Both the position numbers and the translations under genes were made by a program. DNA of 64,000 nt, from positions 124,001-188,000 of the forward strand of contig QRDG01001528.1 in the NCBI GenBank assembly GCA_012064385.1, read 5' to 3'. The DNA comes from Puccinellia tenuiflora. Lineage: Eukaryota > Streptophyta > Magnoliopsida > Poales > Poaceae. This document shows positions 21,215 through 32,869 of this stretch, piece by piece; positions within the stretch are counted from its first letter, which is position 1, and each line of letters starts with the position of its first letter. The notes under the pieces are model-generated. The model saw nothing but the letters and a program-made list of their open reading frames with translations, had not been told where the DNA came from and did no database searches.

Positions 21215-24200
21215 TCAATAGGTGTAGTGGAGGACATTGGTGACTTGGCTATTTTTGAAGAATTAAGGGATCTTCATGGGTTTATTTCTCAAGCCAAGTC
21301 AATTGGATTATCACATATCTATCTCATATCCAATGCTTCCTCCTTGCGGTAACATGTATTTAATTCATATATTCATTGAAAGTTGCTTGCTCCCTTGCAT
21401 ATGTTAGTTTAGTTCCTAGCATGTGTTTGTATATGATATGCTCCTATCTTTCTTATCTTGTTATTCAAGGTTATGTTATGATAGTTGTAGTATCATGTAT
21501 GTGTAATTTGTGTGATGAGCTTATTGAATCTTGTGTGGATTTCATTTGGCTCTTTGAGATATTAATGGACTATCCCATTTTGGGGGAGTGATGTGCTTTG
21601 TGCACATTCACAAACCTAAAAATGTGTATACATGAGGCACACCACCTAGTATTGATATTTAATATTATCTAGCTACTATGTGGTATGTTATATTCATGAG
21701 AAATTCAAATTCTACAATGTCCATTAATTTCTCTAGTTGATTTTATTTGCCTCTTGTTTAAAAATAAAATAAATTATCACATTATGGGGGAGTAATAAGC
21801 TATATGCATATTACAATCCCATAAAAATGTGAACATTTGAGGTTTGCCACTTAGAGTTGATATTGTACATTATCCATTTCCTATGTGGCATGTTTACTCA
21901 AACAAGTTCCAATTTTCCTTTGTGGTTACCCGTTGGTTCTTGTTTGTGTGAGGTTGCTTGGTGTGGTTTTTCTCTAATATGCATTTCCATATATTATGTG
22001 AGAAACCATTTGTTTCCTTTTATTCTAATCATGGCTTTGCCGGTTGGTTCGAATAATTGAAACTACCAACAACCCTCTTTAAAAATGGTGTTTTAATTCC
22101 TATCTTTTGCCATTTGCTAGTTTGTGGTGAAGTTGGTCTTGTACATCATTTCCTTTATACCACCGAGACATATCTCTATATACTCCTTGTCCATGACAAG
22201 TGATTCTAGTATTGTGGTGGATTGTGTAGACCATCTTCGCATTGGCTCTTGCGTTAATTTGCTTTATCTATTGCCTTCCTTGCCTTTTGAATGGATCCTA
22301 TTTTTTCAATTGGTAGTGTTTAGTGTTGTAAATAAAATATGGAGAGTAATGATCCCTTGTGTATGCATTTTGTATTCAAATGCAAATTTCTAAGATAATG
22401 CATGAATATTGGGGGAGCATTCCTTTTTATTTAGAACACTAACCTATCTATCAATTTTTGATCCTTTCAATTGGCATTTGTTTCTTTATCTTGTGTTGGT
22501 ACCTTCAATTGGTATTAAATGGAATTTAATATCTCCTTCATAGATATTTGTTCCAAGTTAATATTTATTGTGGGAGTCTTGATACCTTTTTGCCTTATTT
22601 CTTTTACTTGATTTCGGTCAAGTATCACCCTCTTCTTGGTATCTTTTCTCCTAAATTGACATTTGTTGTTTTAATTGGTATCTTATTTTCAATTGGTGTC
22701 TTATCGATCATTTGTTGTGTTGGTTTGATTCCTTTTGATATCACACCTCATGTGTTGATGTGTTTTAGAATCAATCATGTGTTGATTTGGATTTTGATAT
22801 AGTTTGGACAACCTTTTTGTATCACACCTAGGTGTGCTCTCTTCTTGGTTTACTTGGTGTTTTTGTCCAAATTGTATCTCGTTTGGTTCTTGTAAGTCTA
22901 TGCATGCATATTTACTAGTATATATATTCTATGGCATGCTAGTCTTTCTAGTTCCAATATATAGGGGATGCTCCACCGAATCCTAAATCGGCTAAGATGT
23001 GCATGAAATTCAATTTCATATCTATATGCACATATTTATGTGGAGTGTTTCCTATATATTGTAGTTGATCTAACTACTATGGGACCCAATGAGTTTGGGA
23101 ACCATTTTGTACTCTAATTGTGTTTTAGGTACAATGGAGATGCATTGGATGCTTGCCTCATTCATAAGGAAGGTGTTCTCACCAAGTGATTGTCGGAGTC
23201 AAGCTTTGATGTCAAACTAACTCTCATCATCTTCATCACCAATGTCATCTCGGTAACAAGTATCTATCTCATGCATACCTTTCTAGTATTCAACCTTGTG
23301 TAGGTTGCCTCTTGGCATGAAAGCTCTTATATGCAATTGTTGTGGTTTTGGCTTTTTCCTTCACTTAATATATCTTTGTGATATGTGTGTTGATTTTGCA
23401 AAATCCTTTCTTCAATTGATTTTATTTCCTTGGGATACTTGTTGCCTAACTCAAAGCATCTCCACTATCTCTTGTTCCCTTAGTGATTTGTGTGATGCAT
23501 TTGATATATTTGAAGTTCCTTTATGTACATTGAGATAAATTTGAGCTATGTGCTATGCTTTTAAGCAACAATCTCATTTGTATATTTATGACTTCCTTTT
23601 GGATACCTTGTTATCTTTTTCCCGAACCATTTCGTATGTATATGTTTCTTTGCGGATGTATATCTTTGTGGTTTGTCTAATTAGAAACCTATACATATGA
23701 GAGAGGTCATCTTTTAGTTGGTATCCTATTTTGAGCCACCTTGTTTTTCATATATAATTCCGTGGTGGTTCCAAATTTGTCTCATGAGTGCTTGCCTTAT
23801 TGTTTATTGGTATCTTTGCACACTCATGTATTTCTTGAAGATCCTTGACTTCATGCCTACCATGGTGAGCATGTTGAATTTTATTGGCTAAATGCTCTCA
23901 CTAGCTTTTGGCATTTTCAATTGGTTTAATTTCCAATTGGTATCCCTAAGCTTGTGAACATATTTCTCTAAAAAGATCTTCTTATCTCGGTTGGGCCTAT
24001 CTTATGTTGAAACTTTGAAAATTGGTATCTTCTTTTGGCTCAACCACATCTTTGGTGCAAGTGCTATGATTTGCTTTTGCATTATGCACTCTTGCACTTG
24101 TTGAGTGTTCTAGATGATTTTGGGGGAGTGAGGATACCATATTTATGCACTCCTCATTTGTGCATGATCATTGGGGAGCTTCTCCATTTTTATTTGGAAC

Positions 24201-24584
24201 TCTTTCTTTGGATCTTTTCGATTGCTTTGCTCCTTTGTGGAGATGTTTAAAATGATTTCATCTTTTTGCAATCTTTGGATCCTCAATATAGTTTGATTTC
24301 CTCTAATTATTCGTCAATGAATAAGTGCATTTGATTTCACTCATATCTTGAGAAATGCACACCTTTATGGAGGAACTCTTATTATATTGGCTCTCTAAAT
24401 TTTTCTTCCCATTTCGGCAATCGATGCCAATGGGGGAGAAGTTTAGAGGGTTTAAGGGAATTTGGGTTTTATGCTTTTGTTGCATTTGCCTTTGATGCGC
24501 TTTGCATCCTTGCTCGTGTGTCTTGCAAGGATGCTTTATTCTTTATATAAACCCTCTTAAAAAGGGATTGTCATCAATTACCAA
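21215..24584 (+). other. Non-coding interior of the retrotransposon where pol is missing
   Basis: T-rich sequence with many CTTG/TTGGTATC motifs and scattered GGGGGAG tracts (about 21580, 21784, 22410, 24122, 24431). Only short ORFs occur, with hydrophobic low-complexity translations caused by the T-richness. No RT, integrase or RNase H motif is found. Confidence 0.7.
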
Positions 24585-24596
24585 AATGGGGGAGAT
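24585..24596 (+). other. Polypurine tract
   Basis: AATGGGGGAGAT directly precedes the 3' LTR; it primes plus-strand DNA synthesis in LTR elements. Confidence 0.8.
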
Positions 24597-27198
24597 TGAA
24601 AGTGCATGGTTGATCCCATGCATGGTTTTGGTAATTAATGACAATCTCTATGGACTAATATTTGTGTTGAGCTCTATGTGTAGGTTGTCCTTTAGCTTGT
24701 GTCAAGATCATTTGTTGATCAAGGCCAAGCTTGCTTGTCTCCATCGGTTGGAGTCAAGGTCAAGGTAGAAGATCATTTGTTGATCAAGGCCAAGCTTGCT
24801 TGTCTCCATCGGTTGGAGTCAAGGTCAAGGTAGAAGATCATTTGTTGATCGAGGCCAAGCTTGTCTCCATCGGTTGGAGTCAAGGTCAAGGTAGAAGATC
24901 ATTTGTTGATCAAGGCCAAGCTTGTCTCCATGTGTTGGAGTCAAGATGCTTTGCTTGATCTCCATTTGTTGGAGGCAAGCTCAAGGGAAGAAGAAGAAGG
25001 TGGTGTTGATCAAGGCTTTGTGCGGGTTGATCAACTCTCAAGTTCATGTGAAGATATGCCGAAGAGTGCTCTCCCCATCTTGGTGTATGGGGGAGCATCA
25101 TGTGAATCTTCACCAAGCGAAGCGCAATGAAGAAAGGTGGTGCGTCTTGAGGAGTTGAAGATCTTCTTCCTCGACCTCAAGTGGATTAATGCGCAAGGCA
25201 AAGGTATGATCTTGATAGGGTTTCCATTTTACCGGTCTCATGTTGTTTAGTGAGAGACCGGGTTATAGGATAGATAGCCGTTCTATCAAGAGGGGCTCTC
25301 GACCGAGTATCGTGATCGTATCGTTCGTGGAGAGCTCAAACCTTTGCATCCATACAATCATCTTTATTTGTTCTTAGTTGGCTTTTATCCATGTGAGAAT
25401 TTAGAGCTTGTGTTCATCTCCATACCAAGCTCTAGTTCATCAAAAACGGATCTCATGAATATCTTCTTGCGTTTTTGATATCGGAGGTTTTACCGGTTTG
25501 TCTCTTCTACGAGAAGTCAAACTCTCTACTTATGTTTTCCTCCTCACATGATAGACTATGATGTGTATATGCATGATCTTGTAGGGCTTATGATTATCTT
25601 CGAAACAAGCCCAAGATCATAGAAAACGGAGTCTTGATGAACATCTTATTGCATTTGTGATGTTGGAGGATTTACCGGTTGTTCTTTTATAGAGAGGTTT
25701 TACCTTTACCCATTTGGTTTTATCCTCCCTTGATGGACTATGATGTTTCTCTGCATGATCTTGTAGAACTTTTCGTTGCGATTCCAACGAGCCCAAGATC
25801 ATCGAAAACGGAGTCCGGATGATTAAGTTATGATTTTTCTCGTACCGGTTGTTCTGCAGTTTTTTTGTCCGGCGGTAGTACCGCTGCGGCAGCGGTAGTA
25901 CCGCTACACCTGGAGCGGAACTGCTGCTGCACAGCGCCCGGTACCGTTGGTGGTACCGCTGGTGGTACCGGTGCGCCCTTTTTGCGTACTGGTATCCCCC
26001 CGGTACCCCGGCGGTAGCAGCCACGTTCTACCGTTGGAATTTTCATTTTCAGTCAAAAATGGTCCTAGAGGTAGTACCGCTGGCGCAGAGGTAGTACCGC
26101 CCAGAGGTAGTACCGCCAGGCTAGAGGTAGTACCGCTGGGTACGATTTTGCACATAACGGTCAGATTTCGGGGGACCTATTTAAGGGGCCTTCTTCCCCA
26201 ATGGTTCCCCATCTAAGGCAGCACGTTTTCCCCTCTCTCTCCCACCATTGTTGACCTTGAAAAGCTTGCCCCCCTCTCAATCCCTCCAACGAATCTTGCA
26301 TATTTTTGAGGGAAAAGTGAGAGGAGATCTAGATCTACATTTCCACCAATCAATCTCTCCTCTAAGTGAGGGGAACCTAGTGGATCTAGTTCTTGGAGTT
26401 CTTTTGTGGTTCTCCTCTTTGTTCTTCCTCTCTCATTCCCCCCAAAGCATTTGTTGCTTAGTTGGAATTTGAGAGTGAAGGATTTGAGCACTTGTGCTCT
26501 TGCCTTTTGCATTTGGTGCATAGGTTTGAGTTTCCCTCGGTGATACGTGGGATTGAAGGTTGAGAGCTTGTTACTCTTGGGTGCATTGTGTTCCCAAGAG
26601 CTTGTTGCCTCTTGGGAGCATTGTGTACCCTAGACGGTTGGAGGTGCCGCGAAGTCTTCGCTTGTGGAGCTTCGGCACGAGTTTGGGAGCCCCCAATTGA
26701 GTTGTGGGTGTGTGCCCCAAGAAGAGTTGTAAAGGGCTCCGGAATCCGCCCCGAAGGATTCCGATAGTGGAAGGTGAACCAATCCCTTGGGTGAGGTTCA
26801 TCGGAGAATAGGGTGAGGCCTTTGTGGCATCTTGAGTAGGCCTCTTGTGGCGAGCTCACACCCCTCCAACGAGACGTACTCCCTTAACAAGGAGGAACTC
26901 GGGAATACATCCTCGTCTCCGCGTGCCTCGGTTATTTCTATACCCGAGCTTTACTTATGCAATTTACATTGTGATAGCCTTCGTGCTTGAAGTTCTTATC
27001 TTGCTATCCCTTGTCACTTAAATTGCTTAGCATAAGTTGTTGGTGCACATAGGCAACCCTAGCATATTAGGTTGTTGGCTTGGTAATTTAAACACATAGT
27101 TTTATTCCGCAATTATCAAGCCCCTAATTAGAAAAAGTTTTAATCGCCTATTCACCCCCCCCCCTCTAGGCGACATCCGGGCATTGTTTGTTCTTTCA
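24597..27198 (+). repeat. 3' LTR of the gag-only retrotransposon
   Basis: Same layout as the 5' LTR: tandem 61-65 bp units (24705-24950), GGTAGTACC palindromes (about 25872-26135), TATTTAA box (about 26179). Differences seen include TATCCTGATC/TATCGTGATC and CTCTACATG/CTCTGCATG. Confidence 0.88.
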
Positions 27199-29082
27199 TA
27201 TACTTTATATATAATTCTCTAGCTTCCATCAACATAGAGGTTCTAGTAAGTTCTTCAGTAGCATTTTTTGTGTTTTTGATTTTTAAAGAGAGCAAATAAG
27301 CAAAACAAAAATAAAGACTACACTAATTTTTTTGGGTTTTAAAATTTTGCAACAAGAAAAATAAGCTAAACAAGAAATAAAGCAAACAAGACAAAAACAA
27401 AGTAAAGTGATCGAGTGTATGAGACTCCCCTTGCTGCAGCTCCAAGATCCCCGGCAACGGCGCCAGAAATGAGCTTGATTGCTACTAATGAAGAGTTGGG
27501 TGGTGCCCCAAGCGAAGGCGGAGATGTAGCAAGCAGCAGTTTTTCCTCGATAACGAACCGAGGTTTATCGAACCAGTAGGACCTTGAAATCAACAAAAAA
27601 GTGAATGTTGAAAATCTCTGGCGCTTAATATTCAACAGACGTGGACCTGCACACACTCAACCAAAATACTTTGCCCCCAACGGCGGAAATGTCGTCAATC
27701 TTTCCGGTCTCGCAGAAAACAAAGCAATTAATTGTATAGTTAAATAGATGAAATATGAAAATGGACCAGTGGAGTAATGATGATGAAAAGTGATGAATAA
27801 AGGTTGCAATCAATGTAAAAAGATGGACGGGGGCCATGGGTTCACTAGTGGAGTCTCTCAAGTAAATAGAACAATCATATGATGGGTAAACAAATTACAC
27901 CTGGGCAATTGACAAGATTATAACACAAACTTAATCTAGCTATGATAAAGAGAACATGATAATATTTAAGTACGCATCACGACAATGAACAAAGACCGTT
28001 GAGTCCAACTGCATCTTTGTCTCAAAAGTCCACCGTGAAATCGCTATCCAGTCTGTCACCCATCAGTATTAAGTTGCAAGCAAAAGACATTTGCATTAAG
28101 TAAAGCGCATGAAGTAAGCAATACTAATATCAAAAGAGACATTAACACCGCTGTTTAACCTTAGTAGCAACAGCACACCCTCGCCCTTAGACGTTTCTGT
28201 CACTCGTGCCCAGGAACAAAAGGGGGCATGAACCCACTATCTAGCATAAATACCCTCTCTTGGAGATACACACAATCACTTGGCCAAAGTAACTACGCAC
28301 ATCAGAGAGCATGCAAGAATATATATAAATAAATATATAAGAATCATGCACAATCTGATCATAACTTCATAATCCATCGGATCCTAGCAAACACATCACA
28401 TAGCATTACAATAATCGATCTTGATCATGTTAGGAAGCTCACAAGATCATAAGACATGAAGCAGAAGAGAGAGAGAGAGACTACCATGTAGCTACTACCA
28501 TGGACCCATGGTCCAAGGTGGGACTACTCACAAATCATCCCGGAGGAAGGCATGGCGATGAAGAGCCCTCCGGGATCGATCTCCCCTCCGGCAGAGTGCC
28601 GGGATCTGCTTCAGAATCACCCCCGAACTAGGGTTTGAGATGACGGCGCGTCGGGATGACTTCTCTGGAAAATAATGGCCGCCCCCTCGTTTTTCGGGTT
28701 AAAGGGAATTTATAGGCATCGAAGGGGGCCGAGGCGGTGCCCAGAGGGCAGGGGCGGGCCCCACCCGCGGGTCCTAGGGGGGCCGCGGCCGCCACCCGTC
28801 TGTGGCCCCTAGGTGGCCCCCCAGGCTACCCTTTGGTCCTCTGGTTCCTTCCGTCGCATAAAAAATCTCCGTAAATTTTCAGCGCAATCCGATGATATTT
28901 CCTGTGGTGGACTTTCTGAAATACAAAAACAGCAAAAACAGGAAACTGGCACTAGGCATCTTGTCAATAGGTTAGTCCAACAAAATGCATAAAAATGATT
29001 AATATGATAATAAAAACATGTGAAAACATCACAAAACTAGCATGAATCAATAAAAAATTATAGATACGTTTGACATGTATCA
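27199..29082 (-). mobile_element. Sabrina-like (Athila, gypsy) element, truncated: leader, PBS and 5' LTR
   Basis: On the minus strand an LTR starts TGATACATGTCAAACGTATC at 29082 and ends at 27470. It is followed by TTTCTGGCGCCGTTGCCGGGG (27449-27469), the primer-binding site typical of Athila/Sabrina elements, and by an AT-rich leader down to 27199. A TATA box (TATAAATTC, minus strand) lies near 28706-28714. The gag-pol part should follow at lower coordinates but is replaced by the end of the retrotransposon at 27198. The match to Sabrina is from memory of its LTR start and PBS. Confidence 0.75.
27470..29082 (-). repeat. Sabrina-like LTR (1.6 kb)
   Basis: TG...CA ends, 1613 bp long, GC-rich promoter-side stretch at 28540-28850 with the TATA box. 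It contains a (GA)n run at 28466-28481. Confidence 0.75.
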
Positions 29083-29586
29083 GTAGAGTCCAAACCTATG
29101 CACATCCACTGTACTAGTCTCAAGAAATTGCTAGTGCGCACATTCTCGAGATGAATATGTTTTCTCGGATTTTAGAACCATCCGGAATTCCATGTGTTGA
29201 AGAACACTATCCTTAAATTTTATTGGTGCACGGTTGCAATAACAAAGATACACTCGAACTATAAATTGATTAAATAAAATAGCAGTTTCCTTAAGGCAAA
29301 GGTTTAAAAAAAATCCATAACTTCATCGGAGAACTTGGAAAACTTCGGTTGATAGGCCTTTATTAGCCACAGAGACTTCAGACTGGCACGCGCACCTAAC
29401 TCAACTACTTAAAACTATGCATGGGACGACCGGATTTGGATGCCCCGGTGCGGCCCTGGAGGAGCCGCACGGGAGCGGGTTAACATTTTTGTTGTATGTT
29501 CAGGAGGCGGCGAGCGGAGTATTATGAAGGAAGTTATCATAGGAAAGTACACAATTATTCTTAGATTAACTATGATCTAAATAATA
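29083..29586. other. Unassigned intergenic sequence
   Basis: No ORF or repeat recognised; a short GC-rich patch at 29420-29520 has no readable gene. Confidence 0.4.
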
Positions 29587-29847
29587 CTACCTCCATTCCA
29601 ATGAATAAGGCCTGTATTATTTCTGATAAGTCAAAATATATGAAGTTTGACCAAGTTTTTTGAATAAATTATTAAGATATACAATACAAAATAAACATAG
29701 TTAGATACATCATGAAATATATTTTCCCATGATATCCACATAATATTATAGTTGTTGATAGTTTTTTCTAAAAGTTTGGTCAAAATTTACTTACCTTCAC
29801 TTTAAAAGATATATAAGCCTTATTCATTCATTGGAATGGAGAGAGAG
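29587..29847. mobile_element. Stowaway (Tc1/mariner) MITE
   Basis: The terminal inverted repeats are CTACCTCCATTCCAATGAAT and its near reverse complement ending ATTGGAATGGAGAGAGAG, flanked by TA duplications (29585-29586, 29848-29849). It is 261 bp, AT-rich and non-coding, with the TTGACCAAGTTT motif common in this family. Confidence 0.88.
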
Positions 29848-29849
29848 TA

Positions 29850-32120
29850 TGAATCATTGGATCTACTTAATACTACACGCTAGAATCCGTAGTATGATGT
29901 ATGTAAAATAACCCTAGGTTTTTTTTATGCTATTTTGGTATTTTCCTTCAACACGGCTGCTAGTTTAAGTAGCTGGTCACCGAAAACAATCAACATACGA
30001 TTCGTCCTTTTCCGCCTACTTGACAGCTTTTATTATTTTGACACATTCAACGTTGTGTCAGTTCCTAATAAGATAATTGAATACATTGTCAAAGAAGTTC
30101 CTACTACGATAATGATAGTTGTGACAATTGCCAACCACATCTTTTGTGTCAGTAGCTTAAATATTAAGCGCAGTGTCGTGTTCTGCTATACACATGATCA
30201 GAGATGTTACTTGATTTAAGCACTGGGCTCTATTTAAGCAGGCTAATGGCCCCTCGACTAGTTGTCAAAAGCCAAGAGGTTTCTACTTTCTCTAGTTGCG
30301 AGATGCCTTCTTAGCTTGGCTACATTGCACGGTGCCGGACGGAAAGCTTGCAGCCTGGAAGTCTCTTCTCTTGCCGACCTCAAGTCCGTAAGTTCTTTCA
30401 AGTTTAAAAATGATTGTAAAGCCGTAGATCTCCACTTTTGCTTCTTTCTATCTCTCCGCAATAGATATGCTTGTATTTCTTGTGTGTAAAAAAAAACACA
30501 ATGATTTCTGTCAGCTTTTTAGTGACCATCAAAATATTTTTCCTCGTAAATATAATCTTCTAGAGGCTTGAAACTCTTGGAATTTATATTATATAGACCA
30601 ACACCCCTCGATATTTCAAATGAATAACCGTGAAACATATATTTCAAATATAATGAACAACTATGGTCCGTGATATTAGTCTGGCAAAAACGCTCATGGG
30701 TTGCGACGGGAAATTAAAAAAATCAGGGCCGTGTGTTGCAATGGGAAAAGAAAAAAATCGTGGAGGTACCCAAGGCTTATAAAGTGTTTTCTTACCCCCA
30801 AATGTATTATAATTCACGAGCATACACAATCATTCTCCACGATAACTATTTTTCGCTCTAATTTCATCTAAGGGGTAAACATGCAGCTATCCCTTGGGGT
30901 CAATCTGATGTTCAATCTCTGTAGTTAAGCATTCTGAAGCACAAAGCCCTAAGATCTGTGATTTTGTAACAACTAAAAAATACTAAAAATGACAAACAGA
31001 AAGAGCTTTCGGTGAGAAATATGTCAATATGAAAAGCTAAATCTTGATTTTGTCCAAATCTTAATTTTCTCCAAATCAAGTATTAAGAATTTACTCTCGG
31101 ATAAGCTTTACAAGTTTTTGCAGTCAAATATTCCGCGCACATAAATTCCAAACAACATAATCGCAGAGACCATGGATTCCTACACAAACTTCTAGACAAA
31201 ACTCAGGAATCAAATGAATCATGGATAAATTCCATGAACAAACATCCATCATCACTAAATTATTCGGATCAGATAATGAAAATGAAGGGGGGAAAATAAG
31301 CATGGGAGAATGACGAAGGGGGGAAAAAACACGCGGACTATGATTGTTTTCCATCATCTCCGTGCAGTAGTCGTGTTGCGTTCTTTCCGGCGGCCGCGAA
31401 CACATGAATCAGCTTAGCGGGCTTTTGTATCTTCTGCTGCACCCGTCAGGGCAAAAGACTTGTGTTGAGCTCTTGCTGCGCCGGTCTTGCGGCGAAGTCC
31501 TGCTGCACCGGCCCTGCAGCGAGCAGGAGGAAGGCGAGCACTCGCCGGGATCTGCAGCTAGCGCCCGCCTCATGTCACGCCAGCGGCCGGTTGACCACTT
31601 CCGCATCCTCGCTAAGGACAGCGGGCGAGCACTTCCGCCACCATCTGCCCGCGCGTAGCCGAGCTTCTACGTACGCCTGCACCCAGAATCCCAGATGGAT
31701 GCCGCCGATAGAGGAAGGAGATGGGGTCGGTGAGGGGAAGGAGAACTGGTTCGCGGAGGGAGGCGGAAGAGGCCCTTGCCGCTCTCGCCGCCCTCGAGCC
31801 CAAATCTCGAGCGGCTGTCCTGCCTCTTCCGCTGGAGTCGGAAGAGACCCCTTCCGCTGCACGAGAGGTAAGGAAAGTTGGGGAACTGAAGTTTTTTTTT
31901 TGGGGGGGGGGGGGGGGGGCAGAGCAGCGACAGATTGGAGAACAAAAGAGGTGAACCGGAACAACGGCAACATTGTAGTAATATGTAGTTTGGTGGGAGT
32001 ACAAAATGGTAAACTGGCGGAAGCTGCATATGAATTTGTACAACCATAGCCTTGTTTCCACGACATTTATATAGGATTGGAGGGAGTATTAAAAACGCAT
32101 ATACACACGACAACGTACCT
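29850..32120. other. Unassigned sequence with a GC-rich patch
   Basis: Mostly AT-rich, non-coding. A GC-rich patch (about 31380-31880) carries overlapping ORFs on both strands that look like composition artefacts, then a poly-G run (about 31902-31919). The sequence ATTGGAGGGAGTA at about 32077-32089 looks like one end of a Stowaway-type MITE, without a visible partner. Confidence 0.4.
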
Positions 32121-32179
32121 ATTTTTTTTTTACGAATCAAGGGCTTTATATATTAATCAGAAGGATTACAATCATTTTG

Positions 32180-32770
32180 AATACAATCCTGAAGAAAACT
32201 AGGGATGAAATTCACCGATATGCATCTCCAAACTTACTCTGACAGAGAATGAGACCGATTTTAAATTGTTCTGAAAAAAGGCTGATTCCACATAGGCCAT
32301 AACTCTATTAATCTAAGCTTCTGCAAAACCAAGCTTCTCCATAATCGCACGTAGGTAAGACCACTCTAGTATGCCTTTGCCATGTCCAATTTGATGGCCC
32401 ATGCACTCGATTTCCCTTTTTTCTTTTTCAAATAATGTATACACTCAAAAGCCGTCACCACATTGTCTATAATCAACTGCCCGGGAACAAAGGCGCTCTG
32501 CTCTTCCGAGATTACTTCATCAAAAATTGGACCCAGCCAGAGAGCTTGGCACCTTTGAGACTATCTTGTACATCACGTTGCGAAGCGCAATAGGCCTGTA
32601 TTGTGACAACTCTTAAGGTGATCTAATTTTTGGAGTCAGAACGAGTACCGTAGAATTAACAATATCGGGCATCTCTCCTCCGTTCAAGAATTCCTTCACG
32701 GCAGCGCACACCCTCTCATTAAGAATAATTGATTCGGATCCGGTGCTATCGCCGGGTAGAGACAGGTTCA
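32180..32770 (-). pseudogene. LINE reverse-transcriptase remnant
   Basis: On the minus strand the sequence reads VKEFLNGGEMPDIVNSTVLV, LTPKIRSP, then QYRPIALRNVMYKIVSK, a shifted VDYRQCGDGF segment, ECMGHQIGHGKGILEWSYLR and AIMEKLGF. These correspond in order to the conserved blocks at the start of non-LTR reverse transcriptase (PxIxxxxxPxxxxxYRPIxLxNxxYKIxSK; AYDRxEWxFL). Several stops and shifts interrupt it. The catalytic YADD block is not present. Confidence 0.7.
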
Positions 32771-32869
32771 AAAGGCTGAGTTTTTTCGTGAAAAAAAAGG
32801 CAGAGTTTTGGCAAGCTATCACTATTCACTAGCAGCCTTGTCCGTACGTACCTGAATTTCGGCAAGCTA

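Larger units (their letters stand above)
16290..27198 (+). mobile_element. LTR retrotransposon with 2.6 kb LTRs, gag only (copia-like, non-autonomous)
   Basis: Two near-identical LTRs (16290-18892 and 24597-27198) both start TGAAAGTGCATGG and end TTGTTCTTTCA. An initiator-Met primer-binding site follows the first and a purine tract (GGGGGAGA) precedes the second. The 5.7 kb interior codes only a broken gag (18946-21214); no protease, integrase, RT or RNase H is recognisable. At least eight single-base differences between the LTRs were noticed while reading, so the insertion is young but not brand new. The flanks (CTCGC left, TATAC right) do not form a target duplication. Confidence 0.88.

Noticed and set aside
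21376..23538. Hydrophobic short ORFs inside the LTR element
   Set aside because: They follow from T-rich DNA, overlap in frames and are not related to env or pol.
31462..32049. 195-codon plus-strand ORF
   Set aside because: It runs through a poly-G tract and a GC-rich patch, is overlapped by four other open frames and has no recognisable domain.
32077..32089. GGAGGGAGTA as a Stowaway MITE
   Set aside because: Only one end is visible; the partner CTCCCTCC end was not found upstream.
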